Part shown: one piece after another, positions 42,295-51,415 of the stretch
Numbering within the stretch: the stretch's first letter is position 1
Layout of the letters: each line of letters opens with the position of its first letter
Origin: Mycolicibacterium sp. BiH015
GTDB taxonomy: Bacteria; Actinomycetota; Actinomycetes; Mycobacteriales; Mycobacteriaceae
Direction of reading: 5' to 3'
DNA: 64,000 nucleotides
NCBI RefSeq assembly: GCF_027706845.1
Contig: NZ_JAQGCZ010000012.1
Coordinates: forward strand, 1 to 64,000
The notes under the pieces: generated by a model
What the model saw: the letters and a program-made list of their open reading frames with translations, nothing else
Databases searched by the model: none
Told to the model about the DNA's origin: nothing
Made by a program: the position numbers and the translations under genes

Positions 42295-42761
42295 GGCGGC
42301 GGCCCTCCGGAGAACATGCCGCTGCCGATCGCCTGCGTCAGATCTCCCAGCAGCGAGCCGGGGCCTGGCTCCGGCGGCATCGGCGCGTTGGTGAGCTGCC
42401 AGGCCTGACAGTCGCTGGTGGTGAACGACGTGTCCGTCGGCATGATCTGGACGAACGACGGCTTCTTCGTGAGTCGATTGTCGAGGAGCTTGTCGCCCGC
42501 GGTGCGTTTCCAGTAACAGGCGCCACCGTCGACGGGGCCGGCCGACTGGTAGACGCCGGGAGCGATGTCGGTGCCGATCGTGTATGTGCCGTTGGCATCG
42601 ATCGTGGTCTTCAGACCTTCAGGGGGCGCCGCGGGGGCTTCGGCTGGTCCGGGCGGCGGCGGTGCGGGTGCGGGAGCGGGTTGAGCCGAAGCGATCGGAG
42701 CCAGTACGCACCAGCCCGCAACCACCGCTGCGCTGACCGCAGCAGGTTTCGTGAGCCTCAT
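42291..42761 (-). CDS. Secreted Pro-rich conserved protein
   Basis: The 156-residue product has a signal peptide (about 1-26), a Pro/Ala linker and a globular part (about 49-135). The globular part carries the conserved GTYTIGTDIAPGVYQSAGP and two Cys (ACYWKR and TSDCQAW) that could pair. The pattern 'GT-x-IAPGxY' recurs in secreted mycobacterial proteins of unknown function. ATG 42761 leaves the signal peptide at the start. The stop TGA (42291-42293) overlaps the proposed CTG of the serine hydrolase by four bases, suggesting coupled expression. Confidence 0.78.
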   Translation of the reverse strand: MRLTKPAAVSAAVVAGWCVLAPIASAQPAPAPAPPPPGPAEAPAAPPEGLKTTIDANGTYTIGTDIAPGVYQSAGPVDGGACYWKRTAGDKLLDNRLTKKPSFVQIMPTDTSFTTSDCQAWQLTNAPMPPEPGPGSLLGDLTQAIGSGMFSGGPPP

Positions 42762-42802
42762 AGGAAGCGAGTCTAATTGCCGGTCCGCGCGGCGGGAAAA
42801 GA

Positions 42803-42834
42803 ATGCGGCGGCGGGGTTCAACCCGCCGCCGCAT
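42803..42834 (-). terminator. Intrinsic terminator of the haemophore gene
   Basis: A perfect 13-base stem (42803-42815 with 42822-42834) has a 6-base loop. On the minus strand it is followed by TTCTTTT. It begins 19 bases after the haemophore stop and has the classic stem plus U-run form. Confidence 0.85.
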
Positions 42835-42852
42835 CGTGTGTCTCTCCCGGCG

Positions 42853-43254
42853 TCAGCCCGCCATGAAGGTGTTGTACGCCGACTGCAGCTCCGGCGGCAG
42901 CACGGTCACGTTGCAGTTGCGCTGTGCATCGCCGAGCGGCGCCAGGATTCCGCGCAGGTCGTAGTACTCCCCGGGGTTGGCGGTGAAGTAGCCACGCAGG
43001 TTGGCTTCGGCTTCGGGCCGCGGCTGGTTCATCGCCGTGGTGACGGCCTGGTTGGCGCCCGGGTGGGTGTCGAGGTACTGACGTGCCTGAGCGGTCACCG
43101 AGCTGACGGTGCCGGTCAGGGAACTGGCGGAGCACTGGGCCGGCTGTGCCGACGCGATGGGCGCCGCCACGGTTGCTGCGGCCAGACCGCCGAACACGCA
43201 CGCCGCCCCGATGCCGGCCACGCCTTTGCGCATGGTGATACCACTGAAACTCAT
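42853..43254 (-). CDS. Secreted haemophore-type heme-binding protein
   Basis: The 133-residue secreted protein has a signal peptide (about 1-37, ending ASA). The MHB (mycobacterial haemophore, heme-binding) domain follows, with Cys in PAQCSASSLTG and in QRNCNVTV near its ends. The conserved ARQYLDTHPGANQAV and GYFTANPGEYYDLRGI blocks are present. Relatives of Rv0203 carry heme across the envelope. ATG 43254 is chosen, with GAAGGA upstream; ATG 43233 would also keep the signal. I saw no IdeR box upstream, so iron control is not supported by sequence. A strong terminator follows. Confidence 0.86.
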   Translation of the reverse strand: MSFSGITMRKGVAGIGAACVFGGLAAATVAAPIASAQPAQCSASSLTGTVSSVTAQARQYLDTHPGANQAVTTAMNQPRPEAEANLRGYFTANPGEYYDLRGILAPLGDAQRNCNVTVLPPELQSAYNTFMAG

Positions 43255-43560
43255 GATGAATGGGTCCTTCTCATTTGTGAATCTTGGCGAATCGATTACT
43301 GCTTTCCCCGCCCGAAAACCAAGGTAGCCGAGATCTGAAGTGCCCAAACGTGGCTGCGCGCCACGAACGGTGACAGCGCAAAAGCGTTACGCCCGTCGGC
43401 AGTGACGTTGACCTCATTCACGGCGAAACTGTTCGCCGTCAACGAAATTCGACCGGCAAAACTATGAGGTCTCTCAAAGTTTGCGGGGTTCGCTTAAATG
43501 ATCGTGATCTGGGTCGTTGTCCAATCGTTATCAGCCGTTACGTCAGATAGCTTCGCTGTC
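43255..43560. promoter_or_regulatory. 306-bp divergent region with palindrome at 43420-43439
   Basis: This is the longest gene-free stretch of the window. It holds a 20-base palindrome, ACGGCGAA-actg-TTCGCCGT (43420-43439), flanked by GTTGAC and GTCAAC, a likely operator. For the nitroreductase, TAGCTT at 43548-43553 is a -10 element seven bases before ATG 43561, pointing to a leaderless transcript. The rest is AT-richer than its surroundings. No small gene or RNA was recognised. Confidence 0.5.
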
Positions 43561-44244
43561 ATGTCCGAAGTCATGCGTGACGAGACCAACGACGTCTGGG
43601 AGACGATGTCGACCGCCCGCACCATCCGGCGGTTCACCGATGAACCCGTCGACGACGCGACGTTGCGGCGCTGCCTGGAAGCGGCGACGTGGGCGCCGTC
43701 GGGAGCCAACGCGCAGTCGTGGCGGTTCATCGTGCTCCGTTCTGCGCAGCAACGCAGCGTTGTCGCCCAGGCGGCCGCGCACGCGCTGGCCGTCATCGAA
43801 CCGGTCTACGGCATGACCCGGCCCGCGCCGGGCGACGACAGTCTGCGGGCCCGCAACGCCCGGGCCACCTACGAGCTCCACGACCGGGCCGGAGAGTTCA
43901 CCTCGGTGCTGTTCACCCAGAAGCGCTTCCCAACCGCCTCGGAGCTGCTGCTGGGCGGGTCGATCTTCCCCGCGATGCAGAACTTCCTGCTCGCCGCGCG
44001 CGCGCAGGGCCTGGGTGCGTGCCTGACCAGCTGGGCCTCCTACGACGGCGAACAGTTGCTGCGGGACGCGGTGGGGGTGCCCGAGGATTGGATGTTGGCC
44101 GGCCACGTCGTCGTGGGCTGGCCGAAGGGCAGGCATGGCCCGCTGCGGCGCAGGCCGGTGGAGCACGCCGTCAGAGTGGACACGTGGGACGGCCCCATAC
44201 AGTGGACGCAGGGCGAGCGAAGCGACGGGAGATCGAAGAAGTGA
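43561..44244 (+). CDS. Nitroreductase-family FMN oxidoreductase
   Basis: This 227-residue nitroreductase-fold protein has STARTIRRFTDEPVDD (Arg contacts to FMN phosphate), the EAATWAPSGANAQ block and the C-terminal AGHVVVGWPKGR. It reduces nitro groups, quinones or flavins with NAD(P)H. ATG 43561 is preferred over 43498, because TAGCTT upstream suits a leaderless start and homologues begin near MSTARTIRRF. The stop overlaps the glyoxalase-like gene by GTGA (44241-44244). With that gene and the rhomboid gene it forms a short operon. Confidence 0.86.
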   Translation: MSEVMRDETNDVWETMSTARTIRRFTDEPVDDATLRRCLEAATWAPSGANAQSWRFIVLRSAQQRSVVAQAAAHALAVIEPVYGMTRPAPGDDSLRARNARATYELHDRAGEFTSVLFTQKRFPTASELLLGGSIFPAMQNFLLAARAQGLGACLTSWASYDGEQLLRDAVGVPEDWMLAGHVVVGWPKGRHGPLRRRPVEHAVRVDTWDGPIQWTQGERSDGRSKK

Positions 44245-44648
44245 AACTTGACCTGCTGTCACCTGGCATCGAAGTCGGGCTCGTCACCACCGACCTGGAA
44301 CCGATGGTCGCCTTCTACGAAGGTTTTCTGGAACTCGAACCGCAGGGTGAGATCGAGTTCGAGGGCGGCTCGCAGCGCCGGTACTCACTCGGCGGCAGCG
44401 TGCTCAAGCTCGTCACGTACACGACTCCACCACCGGGACCCGCGGCACCCGGTGGCGGCCGGGCCCAGGCGGGGCTGCGGTACTTCACCATCGGAGTGAC
44501 CGGACTGCGCGCTGTCGGCGAGGCCTTCGCGGCCTCGCCGTATGAGGTCGTCGAACCGGTCACCGAGTTCGCACCCGTCCCCGGCATGGGCTGGATGTTC
44601 GTGGCCGATCCCGACGGCAACCACATCGAACTCTTCGGGACGCTCTGA
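44241..44648 (+). CDS. VOC/glyoxalase-like protein
   Basis: The 135-residue single-domain vicinal-oxygen-chelate protein has the typical opening VGLVTTDLEPMVAFYEGFL and the C-terminal FVADPDGNHIELFG, whose Glu is a usual metal ligand. The N-terminal His ligand of glyoxalase I is not evident, so it could bind or modify another compound. The GTG start overlaps the nitroreductase stop. The nitroreductase-VOC pairing suggests a detoxification role, but that is only context. One base separates its stop from the rhomboid gene GTG. Confidence 0.84.
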   Translation: MKLDLLSPGIEVGLVTTDLEPMVAFYEGFLELEPQGEIEFEGGSQRRYSLGGSVLKLVTYTTPPPGPAAPGGGRAQAGLRYFTIGVTGLRAVGEAFAASPYEVVEPVTEFAPVPGMGWMFVADPDGNHIELFGTL

Positions 44649-44649
44649 C

Positions 44650-45510
44650 GTGAGCGAGCAGTACCCGCAGCAGCAGCAGATCCCGACCTGCTACCGGCAC
44701 CCCGACCGCCAGACCTACGTCCGCTGCACCCGCTGCAACCGGTTCATCTGCCCGGAGTGCATGCGCAACGCCGCCGTCGGCCACCAGTGCGCCGAGTGCG
44801 TCGGCGAGGCTGCCCGCTCGGTGCGCCCCGTGACCAACGTGTTCGGCGCACAGCGGCCCGCGTCGTTGACGCCCGTCGTCACCTACGTGCTGATCGGCAT
44901 CAATCTGCTGATCTTCGCGCTGCAGATGGCCTCACCCGAAATGGAACGCGCACTGGCGTTGTGGCCGCCCGCCGTGGCCGACGGGGAGGTCTACCGGCTG
45001 CTGACCTCGGCGTTCATGCACTTCGGCCTGACCCATATCGCCTTCAACATGCTGGCGCTGTATTTCGTGGGTCCGCCGCTGGAGATCGCGCTGGGCCGGG
45101 TGCGGTTCGTCGCGCTCTATCTGCTCAGCGCGCTCGGGGGTTCGGTGCTGGTCTACCTGCTGACCTTCAATGCGCTCACCGCAGGCGCGTCCGGCGCCGT
45201 TTTCGGGCTTTTCGGCGCGACCTTCGTGGTGGGCAAGCGACTCAACATGGACACGCGCTCGGTGCTGATGATCATCGCGCTGAACCTGGCGTTCACGTTC
45301 ATCTATCCGCTGATCACCTCTCAGAACATCAGTTGGCAGGGTCATATCGGCGGCCTGGTCACCGGTGCGGTGGTGGCCGCCGCATTCGCCTACGCGCCGC
45401 GACAGCAGCGCAACCTCGTGCAGGGCGCGGCCGTGGCGGCACTGCTCGTCGTGTTCATTGGGCTGGTGGTGTGGCGCACCGCCGACCTACGGGCGCTGAT
45501 GGGCCTCTAG
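44650..45510 (+). CDS. Rhomboid intramembrane serine protease with zinc-finger N-terminus
   Basis: The 286-residue protein has an N-terminal zinc-binding segment (about 12-55: CYRHPDR, CTRCNRFICPEC and CAEC). Six or seven membrane helices follow. The catalytic Ser lies in GASGAVFG and the His in QGHIGGLVTG; the HxxxN pattern of helix two (THIAFNM) is also present. It is an intramembrane protease cutting transmembrane substrates. The zinc-finger rhomboid layout is common in actinobacteria. It starts two bases after the VOC stop. Its 3' end overlaps the LLM gene on the other strand by 24 bases. Confidence 0.93.
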   Translation: MSEQYPQQQQIPTCYRHPDRQTYVRCTRCNRFICPECMRNAAVGHQCAECVGEAARSVRPVTNVFGAQRPASLTPVVTYVLIGINLLIFALQMASPEMERALALWPPAVADGEVYRLLTSAFMHFGLTHIAFNMLALYFVGPPLEIALGRVRFVALYLLSALGGSVLVYLLTFNALTAGASGAVFGLFGATFVVGKRLNMDTRSVLMIIALNLAFTFIYPLITSQNISWQGHIGGLVTGAVVAAAFAYAPRQQRNLVQGAAVAALLVVFIGLVVWRTADLRALMGL

Positions 45511-46362
45511 ACCCGCGGCGATCGCCTCCAGCACCGCCAGGTGTTCGTCGACGGTCCGCAGGCCCGCGCCCATCGTGTTGACGGACAGGTGCGTCGCTCC
45601 GGCGGCGGCCCATGCGTCGAGGTCGGCGGCGACGCGGTCGTGGTCACCCTGCCAGTTGACGCGACCCTCCATGCCGATCCGAGCCGGGTCGCGGCCGGCC
45701 TCGCGCGCGGCGTCGTCGACGACGGCCTTCGCTTCGTCGAGCCGGGGACCCGGCGGATGCATCGGGAACCAACCGTCGGCGAGACGCCCCGCCCTGGCGT
45801 AGCCGCGCGGGACCGCCGCGCCGATCCACACCGGGATGGGACGCTGCACCGGCAGAGGAGCGATCCCGGCACCCGTCACTCGGTGATAGCGCCCGTCGAA
45901 CGTCACCGACCGCTGCGTCCACAGCTCCCGCAGCAGCGCGATCTGCTCCTCCGACCGCCGTCCGCGGTTGTCGAACTGCTCGCCCAGCGCCTCGTACTCG
46001 ACCGCGTTCCAGCCCAGCCCCACCCCGAACCGCAGCCGTCCGCCGCTGAGCAGATCGACCTCGGCGGCCTGTTTGGCGACCAGCGCCGTCTGCCGCTGCG
46101 GCAGCACGATCACGCCGGTGACCAGCTCCAGTGTGGTCGTCGCCGCGGCGAGGAACCCGAACATCACCAGCGGTTCGTGGAACGTCGTGTCGACGTCGTA
46201 CGGACCCGTCGAGCCCGTGTGCACGACGGGGTCCGCGCCGACCACATGGTCGTAGGCGAGCAGGTGCGCGTAGCCGAGTTCTTCGACCCGCTGTCCGTAG
46301 GTGCGCACCGCACCCGGATCGCCGCCGAGCTCAGTCTGGGGAAACACCACGCCGATCCGCAT
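45487..46362 (-). CDS. LLM-class F420-dependent oxidoreductase
   Basis: The 291-residue luciferase-like TIM barrel carries GVVFPQTELGG, the substrate-edge loop, GVIVLPQRQTALVAKQAAEVDLLSGGRLRFGVGLGW (key GVG-x-GW) and EQIALLRELW. It fits the TIGR03619-type group of actinobacterial, usually F420-dependent reductases. The substrate is unknown. ATG 46362 sits 42 bases from the HAD gene start on the opposite strand, so both promoters share that small gap. Confidence 0.88.
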   Translation of the reverse strand: MRIGVVFPQTELGGDPGAVRTYGQRVEELGYAHLLAYDHVVGADPVVHTGSTGPYDVDTTFHEPLVMFGFLAAATTTLELVTGVIVLPQRQTALVAKQAAEVDLLSGGRLRFGVGLGWNAVEYEALGEQFDNRGRRSEEQIALLRELWTQRSVTFDGRYHRVTGAGIAPLPVQRPIPVWIGAAVPRGYARAGRLADGWFPMHPPGPRLDEAKAVVDDAAREAGRDPARIGMEGRVNWQGDHDRVAADLDAWAAAGATHLSVNTMGAGLRTVDEHLAVLEAIAAGLEAHQRP

Positions 46363-46404
46363 GAGACACAGGCTATTGAGAGGAAAGCGGGTATGAGAGG
46401 GGGC

Positions 46405-47118
46405 ATGCCTGGACAGCTCGGACTTCCGGATCGAATACGCGCGTGTCTGTTCGACCTCGACGGGGTGCTCACCGACACCGCCAGCGTCCACCGGCGCGCC
46501 TGGAAGGCGATGTTCGACGAATACCTCCACTCGCTGGACGGCGTCCCGTTCCGTCCGTTCGATGCGGGCGCGGACTACGAGAACTACGTCGACGGGAAGC
46601 CCCGCGCCGACGGGATCCGCTCCTTCCTGCAAAGCCGCGACATCCCGGTCGACGAAGCGACCGTGACCCGGTTGGGCGACAGGAAGAACCACATGTTCCG
46701 CCAGACCCTGGAAAGCGACGGGGTGGAGGTGTTCGAGGGATCGCGCCGCTACCTCAAGGCGGCCGCCGACGCGGGACTGCGGCGGGCCGTGGTGTCCTCG
46801 AGCGCCAACACCCGTGAGGTTCTCGAGCTGACCGGATTGGACACGTTCGTCGAGCAGAGGGTCGACGGTGTCACGCTGCGCGAGGAACATCTGCGGGGCA
46901 AGCCCGCGCCGGACACGTTCCTGCGGGCAGCCGAGCTGCTGGGCGTGACGCCGCAGGAGGCGGCCGTGTTCGAGGACGCGCTGGCCGGCGTGGCCGCGGG
47001 CCGCGCGGGACAGTTCGGTCTCGTGGTCGGTGTCGACCGCGTCGGGCAGGACAAAGCATTGCGGGACAACGGCGCCGACATCGTCGTCACGGACCTCGGG
47101 GAGTTGCTCTCGCCATGA
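46405..47118 (+). CDS. Beta-phosphoglucomutase-like HAD hydrolase
   Basis: The 237-residue HAD phosphatase/mutase has the nucleophile motif FDLDGVLTDTA (Asp-x-Asp), VVSSSAN (motif II), the motif III Lys in RGKPAPDTF and EDALAGVAAG (motif IV). The cap fits beta-phosphoglucomutases, which turn beta-glucose-1-phosphate into glucose-6-phosphate. The downstream GH65 gene overlaps by four bases (47115-47118), matching the Rv3400/Rv3401 pair in M. tuberculosis. Together they would convert a glucose disaccharide plus phosphate into glucose-6-phosphate. ATG 46405 follows GAGGGGG; ATG 46393 is possible. Confidence 0.9.
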   Translation: MPGQLGLPDRIRACLFDLDGVLTDTASVHRRAWKAMFDEYLHSLDGVPFRPFDAGADYENYVDGKPRADGIRSFLQSRDIPVDEATVTRLGDRKNHMFRQTLESDGVEVFEGSRRYLKAAADAGLRRAVVSSSANTREVLELTGLDTFVEQRVDGVTLREEHLRGKPAPDTFLRAAELLGVTPQEAAVFEDALAGVAAGRAGQFGLVVGVDRVGQDKALRDNGADIVVTDLGELLSP

Positions 47119-49484
47119 TGATCACCGACGAAGCCTTCCCGGTCGAACCGTGGCAGGTGCGTGAGACGCAACTACAGGTGGACCTGCTGCCGCAGACCGA
47201 GTCGTTGTTCGCGCTTTCCAACGGCCACATCGGGTTACGGGGCAACCTGGATGAAGGGGAACCCTACGGACTGCCCGGAACCTATCTCAACGGCTTCTAC
47301 GAGAACAGGCCGCTGCCCTACGCCGAGGCCGGGTTCGGCTACCCGGAAGAGGGGCAGTCGATCGTCGACGTCACCAACGGCAAGATCATCCGGCTGCTGG
47401 TCGACGACGAACCGTTCGATGTCCGGTACGGCGAATTGCGCTCGCACGAAAGGGTTCTCGACCTTCGTGCCGGCACGCTGACTCGAACGGTCGAATGGAC
47501 CGCGCCGTCGGGCAAATCGGTCAAGGTCAATTCGACCCGGCTGGTATCCCTGGCGCAGCGAGGTCTGGCCGCGATCGAGTACGTCGTCGAGGCGGTCGAC
47601 GACGTCCTGCTGACGGTGCAGTCCGAACTGGTCGCCAACGAGGATCAGCCCGCGCAGTCCGACGATCCGCGGGTGGCAGCGGTTCTCAACAAACCGCTCG
47701 AAGCCGTGCAGCACGAAATCAGCGAACGAGGCGCGATGCTGGTCCATCGGACTCGCGCCAGCGATCTGACGATGGCGGCGGCGATGGACCACCTCATCGA
47801 GGGCGACGGCCGCGTGGACGTCAGCGGCGATGCCGGGCAAGACTGGGCGCGGACCACCGTCGTGTGCGGGCTGAAACCCGGTGAGCGGCTGCGTCTTGTC
47901 AAATACCTGGCCTATGGCTGGTCCAGTCTGCGCTCGCGGCCCGCGCTCCGCGACCAGGTGGCGGCGGCGATCGCAGGCGCCAGATACACCGGTTGGCAGG
48001 GGCTGCTGGACGCCCAGCGCGAATACCTCGACGACTTCTGGGACTGCGCCGACGTCGAGGTGCACGGCGACGCCGACTGTCAGCAAGCCGTGCGATTCGG
48101 GCTGTTCCACGTCCTGCAGGCCAGTGCGCGCGCCGAACGGCGGGCGATCGCGGGCAAGGGCCTCACCGGAACGGGCTATGACGGCCATGCATTCTGGGAC
48201 ACCGAGGGATTCGTCCTTCCGGTGCTCACCTACACAGCGCCCCGCGCCGCCGCCGACGCACTCCGGTGGCGGGCCTCGACGCTCGACCTGGCGCGGGCGC
48301 GTGCCGCCGAACTGGATCTCAAAGGCGCCAGCTTTCCGTGGCGCACCATCCGCGGCGAGGAGTGCTCTGCCTACTGGCCCGCGGGCACCGCGGCCTTCCA
48401 CGTCAACGCCGACATCGCGATGGCGTTCGAGCGCTACCGCGTGGTCAGCGGCGATGATTCGATCGAAAAGGAGTGCGGGCTGGCGGTTCTCGTCGAGACC
48501 GCGCGAATGTGGTTGTCGCTGGGGCACCACGACCGCTACGGCAGGTGGCGCATCGACGGGGTGACCGGCCCCGACGAGTACACCGCTGTCGTGCGCGACA
48601 ACGTCTTCACCAACCTGATGGCGGCCGCGAATCTGCGCAGCGCCTTCGGCGCGTGCACGCGCCACCCGGAGGCGGCGCGTGACCTCGGAGTCGACCACGA
48701 GGAGACCGCTGCGTGGCGTGACGCCGCCGACGCGGTGTACATCCCCTACGACGGGGAACTGGGCGTGCACCCCCAGTGCGAGGGTTTCACCACCCTGCGG
48801 GAATGGGACTTCACCGACAACACTAAATATCCACTCCTACTGCACGAACCGTATGTGCGCCTCTATCCCGCCCAGGTGATCAAGCAGGCCGACCTGGTGC
48901 TGGCAATGCAATGGCAGAGCCACGCCTTCACCGCCGAGCAGAAGGCCCGCAACGTCGACTACTACGAGCGGCGCACCACACGCGATTCGTCACTGTCGGC
49001 GTGCACCCAGGCGGTGATGTGCGCCGACGTCGGGCACCTGGAACTCGCACACGACTACGCGTACGAGGCGGCGTTGATCGATCTGCGGGATCTGCACCAC
49101 AACACCGGCGACGGGCTGCACCTGGCGTCGCTGGCAGGCAGCTGGACCGCGCTGGTGGGGGGTTTCGGCGGTCTGCGCGACGACGAAGGGATCCTGTCGC
49201 TCGACCCGCAGCTGCCCAGCGGCATCTCCCGGTTGTGTTTCCGGTTGTGCTGGCGCAACTTTCGGGTGACCGTCGAGGCCAACCACACGTCGGTGACCTA
49301 CACGCTGCGCGACGGGCCCGGGGGCACGCTGGAGATCCGCCACGCCGGGGAGAAACTCGAACTGAGCACCAGGGAGCCGACGACGGTGAAGGTCAAACAC
49401 CGCAAAGCACTACTGGCTCCCCCTCTGCAGCCTCCCGGCCGCGAACCGCTGCGGCGGCAACGGAGATCAGACCTGGAGCCGTGA
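47115..49484 (+). CDS. GH65 disaccharide phosphorylase
   Basis: The 789-residue GH65 enzyme has an N-terminal beta-sandwich, an (alpha/alpha)6 barrel with catalytic acid Glu488 in TGPDEY (484-489), the HAFWDTEGF block near 358-366 and a small C-terminal sheet. GH65 members phosphorolyse maltose, trehalose, kojibiose or nigerose, giving beta-glucose-1-phosphate. The HAD partner just upstream supports phosphorolysis rather than hydrolysis. Length equals the Rv3401 family. The last 20 residues are basic and unstructured. The exact disaccharide cannot be set from sequence. The 3' end overlaps the kup gene by 18 bases. Confidence 0.92.
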   Translation: MMITDEAFPVEPWQVRETQLQVDLLPQTESLFALSNGHIGLRGNLDEGEPYGLPGTYLNGFYENRPLPYAEAGFGYPEEGQSIVDVTNGKIIRLLVDDEPFDVRYGELRSHERVLDLRAGTLTRTVEWTAPSGKSVKVNSTRLVSLAQRGLAAIEYVVEAVDDVLLTVQSELVANEDQPAQSDDPRVAAVLNKPLEAVQHEISERGAMLVHRTRASDLTMAAAMDHLIEGDGRVDVSGDAGQDWARTTVVCGLKPGERLRLVKYLAYGWSSLRSRPALRDQVAAAIAGARYTGWQGLLDAQREYLDDFWDCADVEVHGDADCQQAVRFGLFHVLQASARAERRAIAGKGLTGTGYDGHAFWDTEGFVLPVLTYTAPRAAADALRWRASTLDLARARAAELDLKGASFPWRTIRGEECSAYWPAGTAAFHVNADIAMAFERYRVVSGDDSIEKECGLAVLVETARMWLSLGHHDRYGRWRIDGVTGPDEYTAVVRDNVFTNLMAAANLRSAFGACTRHPEAARDLGVDHEETAAWRDAADAVYIPYDGELGVHPQCEGFTTLREWDFTDNTKYPLLLHEPYVRLYPAQVIKQADLVLAMQWQSHAFTAEQKARNVDYYERRTTRDSSLSACTQAVMCADVGHLELAHDYAYEAALIDLRDLHHNTGDGLHLASLAGSWTALVGGFGGLRDDEGILSLDPQLPSGISRLCFRLCWRNFRVTVEANHTSVTYTLRDGPGGTLEIRHAGEKLELSTREPTTVKVKHRKALLAPPLQPPGREPLRRQRRSDLEP

Positions 49485-51374
49485 CCCGATGAGCACCGTG
49501 CGGTCCAACGGCAAACCGAAGTGGGCGGCCGCGTCGGCCGTGAGGTAGGACGTCGCGATGAACAGCCGTTTTCGCCACGGGGCCATCGTCGGTGCATCGC
49601 CCTGGCACAGCTCCAGCCGCGAGAGAAAATAGGTGGCCCGGTCCAGGTCGAGTGGTCCCTCGGTCTGCGCCGGGTCGACGAGGCTCAGCGCATGGGGCAC
49701 ATCGGTGCGCTCCATATAGCCGAAAGCCGCTTTCACGTGGATGATTCCGTCGTCCGGGATGCCCAGATCGTCGACGCTGATGCGGTCGGAGTCCGGGACA
49801 CGCGGCACCGGCAGGATGTTGAGCGAGACGATCACCACGTGCTCGGCGAGCACGTGGTTGTGTTCGACGTTGGCACGCATCGACAACGGCGCGGTGTCGT
49901 CCCCGCGGTTGAGGAACACGGCGGTCCCGGGCAGCCGCACCAGAGGCGGCTCTCTGCTGCTGAGCCCCTCGATGAACTCAAGCATCGGACCTTCGGCCTC
50001 CCGCCTGGCGTTCGTGACGAGCACGCGTCCGCGCTGCCACGTCGTCATGATGGTGAACGCGGCGATCGCGATCAGCAGTGGCAGCCACGCGCCGTGAACC
50101 AGCTTGGTCATGTTGGCCGCGACGAACATCAGGTCGACGAACAGCAACGCGCCGCCCCCGAGGATCACCAGCCACAGCGGCGCGCCGGCGCGGGTGCGCG
50201 CCAGATACAGGAACAGCAGCGTGGTGATCGTCATGGTGCCCGTCACCGCCATACCGAACGCGTAAGCCAACGCCGAGGAGCTGCGGAACGCGAACACCAG
50301 AATCAGCACGGCGACCAGCAGCACACCGTTGATCCACGGGACGTAGATCTGCCCGATCGTCGACGCCGAGGTGTGGTGGATACGCAGGCGTGGCAGATAG
50401 CCCAGCTGCGCGGCTTGCGACGCGACCGAGAACGCCCCGGTGATGACAGCCTGCGAGGCGATCACGGTGGCCGCGGTGGCCAGCAGGATGAGCGGGATGC
50501 GCGACCACTCCGGCATGAGGAGAAAGAACGGTGCGCTGACCGTGCGTTCGTCGCTGAGCACCAGGGCGCCCTGTCCGAAGTAGTTCAGCGTGCACGCGGG
50601 CAACACCAGGCCGAGCCAACCCAGGGTGATGGCTTTGCGCCCGAAATGTCCCATGTCGGCGTAGAGGGCTTCGGCGCCGGTCACCGCGAGCACCACGGCG
50701 GCCAGCGCGAAGAACGCGATGTGGAAATGTCCCGCGAGGAAACCGAGTGCGTACGTCGGTGACAGCGCGCGCAGGATGTCGGGATTGCGGGCGATGCCGC
50801 CGACGCCCAGGGCGGCGATCGAGACGAACCAGAGGATCATCACCGGGCCGAAGAACCGGCCGACCGTCGCGGTGCCGCGGCGCTGAACCGAGAACAGCGC
50901 GACGATGATCACGGCGGTGACGGGGACGACGAGGTCCTTGAAGTCGGGGTCGACGACTTCGAGACCCTCCACGGCCGACAGCACCGAGATCGCCGGGGTG
51001 ATCATGCTGTCGCCGAAGAACAGTGCCGCACCGAACAGACCGAGGGCGGAAAGGAACACGGTGGCGGGGCGTTTCCGAGGTGCTCCGAATCGTCTGACCA
51101 GCGTGATGAGCGCCATGATGCCGCCCTCGCCGTGGTTGTCCGCGCGCATCACCAGTGTCACGTAGGTCAACGTCACGATCGTCATCACCGACCAGAAGAT
51201 CAGCGAGACGACGCCGTAGACGTTGTTGGAGGAGACCGGCACCGGATGCGGATCGGTGGGGTCGAACACTGTGGCCAAGGTGTAAATGGGACTGGTCCCG
51301 ATGTCGCCGAACACCACACCCAGCGCGCCGACCACGATCGCCGGCCGCAGCAGATTCTTGTCGATGGGCATCAT
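49467..51374 (-). CDS. kup: Kup-type potassium uptake protein
   Basis: The 635-residue K+/H+ symporter of the Kup/HAK family has the conserved start GALGVVFGDIGTSPIYT, twelve membrane helices (about 10-430) and a C-terminal cytoplasmic domain (about 450-635). The GDIGTSPLY-like motif and the GGIMAL block are strong family markers. ATG 51374 is followed by a second ATG. It is divergent from the coiled-coil protein gene by 41 bases. No c-di-AMP riboswitch (ydaO) is visible in that short gap, unlike some K+ transporters. Confidence 0.94.
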   Translation of the reverse strand: MMPIDKNLLRPAIVVGALGVVFGDIGTSPIYTLATVFDPTDPHPVPVSSNNVYGVVSLIFWSVMTIVTLTYVTLVMRADNHGEGGIMALITLVRRFGAPRKRPATVFLSALGLFGAALFFGDSMITPAISVLSAVEGLEVVDPDFKDLVVPVTAVIIVALFSVQRRGTATVGRFFGPVMILWFVSIAALGVGGIARNPDILRALSPTYALGFLAGHFHIAFFALAAVVLAVTGAEALYADMGHFGRKAITLGWLGLVLPACTLNYFGQGALVLSDERTVSAPFFLLMPEWSRIPLILLATAATVIASQAVITGAFSVASQAAQLGYLPRLRIHHTSASTIGQIYVPWINGVLLVAVLILVFAFRSSSALAYAFGMAVTGTMTITTLLFLYLARTRAGAPLWLVILGGGALLFVDLMFVAANMTKLVHGAWLPLLIAIAAFTIMTTWQRGRVLVTNARREAEGPMLEFIEGLSSREPPLVRLPGTAVFLNRGDDTAPLSMRANVEHNHVLAEHVVIVSLNILPVPRVPDSDRISVDDLGIPDDGIIHVKAAFGYMERTDVPHALSLVDPAQTEGPLDLDRATYFLSRLELCQGDAPTMAPWRKRLFIATSYLTADAAAHFGLPLDRTVLIGSRLQV

Positions 51375-51415
51375 TGTCGCTGACGCGATCGAGATTTCGC
51401 GTTAGAACGGACGTC

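Noticed and set aside
43255..43560. IdeR iron box before the haemophore gene
   Set aside because: No TTAGGTTAGGCTAACCTAA-like 19-mer is present.
47235..48770. A 511-codon frame antisense to the GH65 gene
   Set aside because: The GH65 frame holds all family motifs; the antisense frame shows no domain.
51375..51415. c-di-AMP (ydaO) riboswitch before kup
   Set aside because: The gap is only 41 bases, too short for that structure, and no core motif is seen.
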